This document shows positions 33,088 through 34,602 of a stretch of 34,602 bases of DNA, one piece after another. Source of the DNA: an uncultured Legionella sp. (lineage in GTDB: Bacteria > Pseudomonadota > Gammaproteobacteria > Legionellales > Legionellaceae). The position numbers and the translations under genes are program-made. The notes under the pieces were generated by a model. That model saw only the letters and a program-made list of their open reading frames with translations. It made no database searches and was not told the DNA's origin. The DNA is taken from the NCBI GenBank assembly GCA_903877115.1, contig CAIRCS010000080.1, forward strand, positions 1-34,602. The letters are read 5' to 3'. How positions within the stretch are numbered: position 1 is the stretch's first letter; each line of letters begins with the position of its first letter.

Positions 33088-33971
33088 CAATCATGGGCAA
33101 TAATATAGTGATGCGCTTCTGGACTAATCCCCTCCGGAACATTAGTTTGGGTGGGTTCAATATTATGATAAAAAGCACGAATATCCGATGCTGAGCTAGC
33201 GCGAATATTAGCCATAGGATCACACATCAATGTCAGATATTGGTTCAAGGTCTTAAGATCCTTTTCTCCCCTACCCTGTATGCATAGAGTAAAAAATTCT
33301 TCTTTTTGTACTGTATTGATAAATATGACAGTCACATTTATCTTTGCTTGACACAAAACAACACAGGCTTCTGCCGCCATAGGATTTGAAATATCGACCT
33401 CAGTACGCGGATAAAAATACACTTCGCACAGACTCGCTAAATCTGACCATCGATACCATTCACGCATTTGGACCAAATGATCATAGCCACACGCTAAGAC
33501 ATACGACTCTTGTGCGCGATGGCTTAGAATGAGGGCAGTCAAAGTCATCACCATCCATGAAGGCGATTGCCGAGTAACCTCGGTGGTCTCTACTCTCAAT
33601 CGTGCGCGTTCTAAAGATGTAAATTGGGTATGCAAAACCAAATCTAAGATCTGTAAGCGATCCGTCGCAGAAGCATATTCTGCCGCAGTCTTTAATGGGG
33701 ATTGACCAGAGGGAATCAAACAAACACGCTCAAAAATAGGAGCGCTGGACTGTAACAGACAACGAATAAAATCCACATGCCCTAAGGTGGTTGGATTAAA
33801 ACTTGCGCCAAAAACCGCAATGCGCTGCCTCGGCTGTTTTTGCTGCTTTTTTATTAAGCGACTAGCGCAATTCACCAAAAAATTTTCTAAGATAAAATTA
33901 GAATACCTAGTGCTCAAATAAGCACTGAGTTCGAGTAAAACCTTCAGAAAACACCCCCTTCCTCTCAACAC
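33021..33971 (-). CDS. NadD-like nucleotidyltransferase
   Basis: 316 aa as drawn, longer than the 200-230 aa usual for nicotinate-nucleotide adenylyltransferase. IAVFGASFNPTTLGHVDFI (about 51-69) is the TxGH nucleotide-binding motif, and SSASDIR near 260 is the ISxSxIR motif; HHYIIAHDCYL corresponds to the family's C-terminal end. NadD makes NaAD from NaMN for NAD synthesis; this may be a diverged paralog. The first 45 residues are not family-like and the GTG start at 33971 is uncertain; a GTG at 33875 would shorten it to 284 aa. About 20 Lys/Thr/Asn-rich residues at the C-terminus are read from the antisense of the permease end. Confidence 0.75.
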   Translation of the reverse strand: MLRGRGCFLKVLLELSAYLSTRYSNFILENFLVNCASRLIKKQQKQPRQRIAVFGASFNPTTLGHVDFIRCLLQSSAPIFERVCLIPSGQSPLKTAAEYASATDRLQILDLVLHTQFTSLERARLRVETTEVTRQSPSWMVMTLTALILSHRAQESYVLACGYDHLVQMREWYRWSDLASLCEVYFYPRTEVDISNPMAAEACVVLCQAKINVTVIFINTVQKEEFFTLCIQGRGEKDLKTLNQYLTLMCDPMANIRASSASDIRAFYHNIEPTQTNVPEGISPEAHHYIIAHDCYLNNSASITAKKKTNTKPANK

Positions 33972-34192
33972 AAAACCCTATTCCTGCGTTTCATAAACTC
34001 TGCTCTGTTCTTCTGGCCTAGACCGCCACACCGTCCATATGCATTAAAATAACACAAATTATAGATCTTGAAATAATAGGCGTCGGATTTTGGTTAGGCT
34101 CCTCTCTAAAAATATTTACCACGCCAGCCAAAATTTACATCAGGCAATATATAAAACAAAAAGAATATATTTTATTCATTTTCGAATTATGA

Positions 34193-34198
34193 TATAAT
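34193..34198 (+). promoter_or_regulatory. Isolated -10-like TATAAT in AT-rich DNA
   Basis: TATAAT occurs in a very AT-rich stretch (34130-34200) of the gene-free right end, with no convincing -35 and no gene downstream on this strand. The rest of 33972-34200 shows nothing recognisable. Confidence 0.15.
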
Positions 34199-34223
34199 AC
34201 TCGACTTTAGCCACTTTTCCCAG

Positions 34224-34268
34224 AGCCGTTCGCCCTGAGGAGCCAGCGCAGCTGGCGTCTCGAAGGGT
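34224..34268. repeat. REP-like palindrome
   Basis: GCCAGC GCA GCTGGC (34242-34256) is a perfect stem, set between TTCGCCCTGAGGA and TCTCGAAGG, whose ends TTCG/CGAA also pair. The arrangement resembles dispersed extragenic palindromes with a TTCGxCCTGAGGA / TCTCGAAGG frame found in many proteobacteria. Confidence 0.6.
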
Positions 34269-34282
34269 TAGATCTTGAACAA

Positions 34283-34488
34283 AAAACATAATTATTTTTC
34301 TTTCGTCGAGCCAAGCAAGATAGTTTTTCCTAGTTACCTGAGATAAGAGCTTCTTTCTTTTTTCTGCTCCATCCTTGAATTTGTTTTTCAGCTTGGAAAA
34401 ATTTTATTATAATGCTGGTATAGCCTTGCTTCTAAATTATCAGTATGTCCAGTGTAATAGCTATTATTACTGCATTGAAGAACGACAG
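34283..34488 (-). pseudogene. Broken GIY-YIG nuclease gene (YhbQ/UPF0213-like)
   Basis: On the minus strand the DNA reads VVLQCSNNSYYTGHTDNLEA, then RLYQHYN. This is the GIY-YIG N-terminal signature in its YYTGHT form with the conserved Arg-containing helix. After an internal loss and a frame change comes AEKQIQGWSRKKKEALISGN, the family's C-terminal end, then a TAG (34330-34332) where Trp is expected, then KLSCLARRKK. Deletion, frameshift and nonsense codon mark it as dead. A MITE begins at the base next to its N-terminal end. Confidence 0.72.
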
Positions 34489-34489
34489 G

Positions 34490-34602
34490 ACTTACGCAAA
34501 ACTCCGATCTCTTCGTTGGATTTAGTTTTTAATTCGGTCATTTAGTTAACTAAACTCCCTCATTAAAAACTAAATCCGCCTCGACCTCAGAGTTTTGCGT
34601 AA
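34490..34602. repeat. MITE-like element reaching the window edge
   Basis: Perfect 13-base terminal inverted repeats TTACGCAAAACTC (34492-34504) and GAGTTTTGCGTAA (34590-34602). Inside, GGATTTAGTTTTTAAT (34518-34533) pairs with ATTAAAAACTAAATCC (34562-34577), and TTTAGTTAACTAAA (34541-34554) is a central palindrome. The whole element can fold into one long hairpin. No ORF. The true right end may lie beyond the window. Confidence 0.82.

Noticed and set aside
34201..34265. tRNA or small RNA gene at the palindrome near the right end
   Set aside because: The fold is a simple hairpin; there is no cloverleaf, anticodon arm or T-loop sequence.

Overview
The window looks like a chromosomal segment of a gammaproteobacterium of the order Legionellales (Legionellaceae/Coxiellaceae type), moderately AT-rich. 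This is an inference from gene content. It has a DotI/IcmL-family protein (type IVB secretion), an EnhA-like L,D-transpeptidase, a Pcm-tolC pair, a PHA synthase, the rodZ-hisS-yfgM-bamB-der cluster, and many short inverted-repeat elements between genes. Most of it is housekeeping and cell-envelope DNA. The accessory signal is one unusual kinase-like locus, a HEPN-MNT pair, decayed GIY-YIG nuclease genes and several MITE-like repeats.

Layout. 1-340: remnant of a GIY-YIG nuclease gene (+) and a GC-rich hairpin. 341-4583 (-): a tightly coupled operon of SDR dehydrogenase, OPT transporter, kdsB and histidine phosphatase, with ATGA overlaps at the last two junctions. 4668-5411 (+): secreted DotI/IcmL-like protein. 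5377-8820 (-): ettA, EnhA-like L,D-transpeptidase lipoprotein and two small membrane proteins, all with overlapping stops and starts. 8919-11065 (+): Pcm-like methyltransferase and TolC-like protein. 11100-11340: nested inverted-repeat element. 11299-13842 (-): a kinase-like gene split by one in-frame TAA, with its last codons inside the repeat. 14048-20225 (+): ttcA, a SulP-carbonic anhydrase fusion, proS and an MFS transporter. 20285-20999 (-): HEPN-MNT pair. 21104-26420 (-): rodZ, hisS, yfgM-like, bamB, der, with a repeat between yfgM and hisS. 26581-33087 (+): mlaA, a MITE, phaC, fused pabA-pabB, and an aromatic amino acid permease. 33021-33971 (-): NadD-like protein overlapping the permease end. 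33972-34602: no intact gene; a REP-like palindrome, a broken GIY-YIG gene and a MITE running to the window edge.

How the genes work together. KdsB (CMP-Kdo), BamB, YfgM, MlaA, RodZ, TolC and the L,D-transpeptidase all serve the envelope. ProS, HisS, TtcA, EttA and Der serve translation. The accessory candidates are the split kinase-like/transmembrane gene, which looks like a decaying or readthrough effector-type protein, and the anchorless DotI/IcmL-domain protein. No CRISPR array, tRNA, rRNA, phage or complete IS transposase was seen. No clearly new multi-gene system was found.
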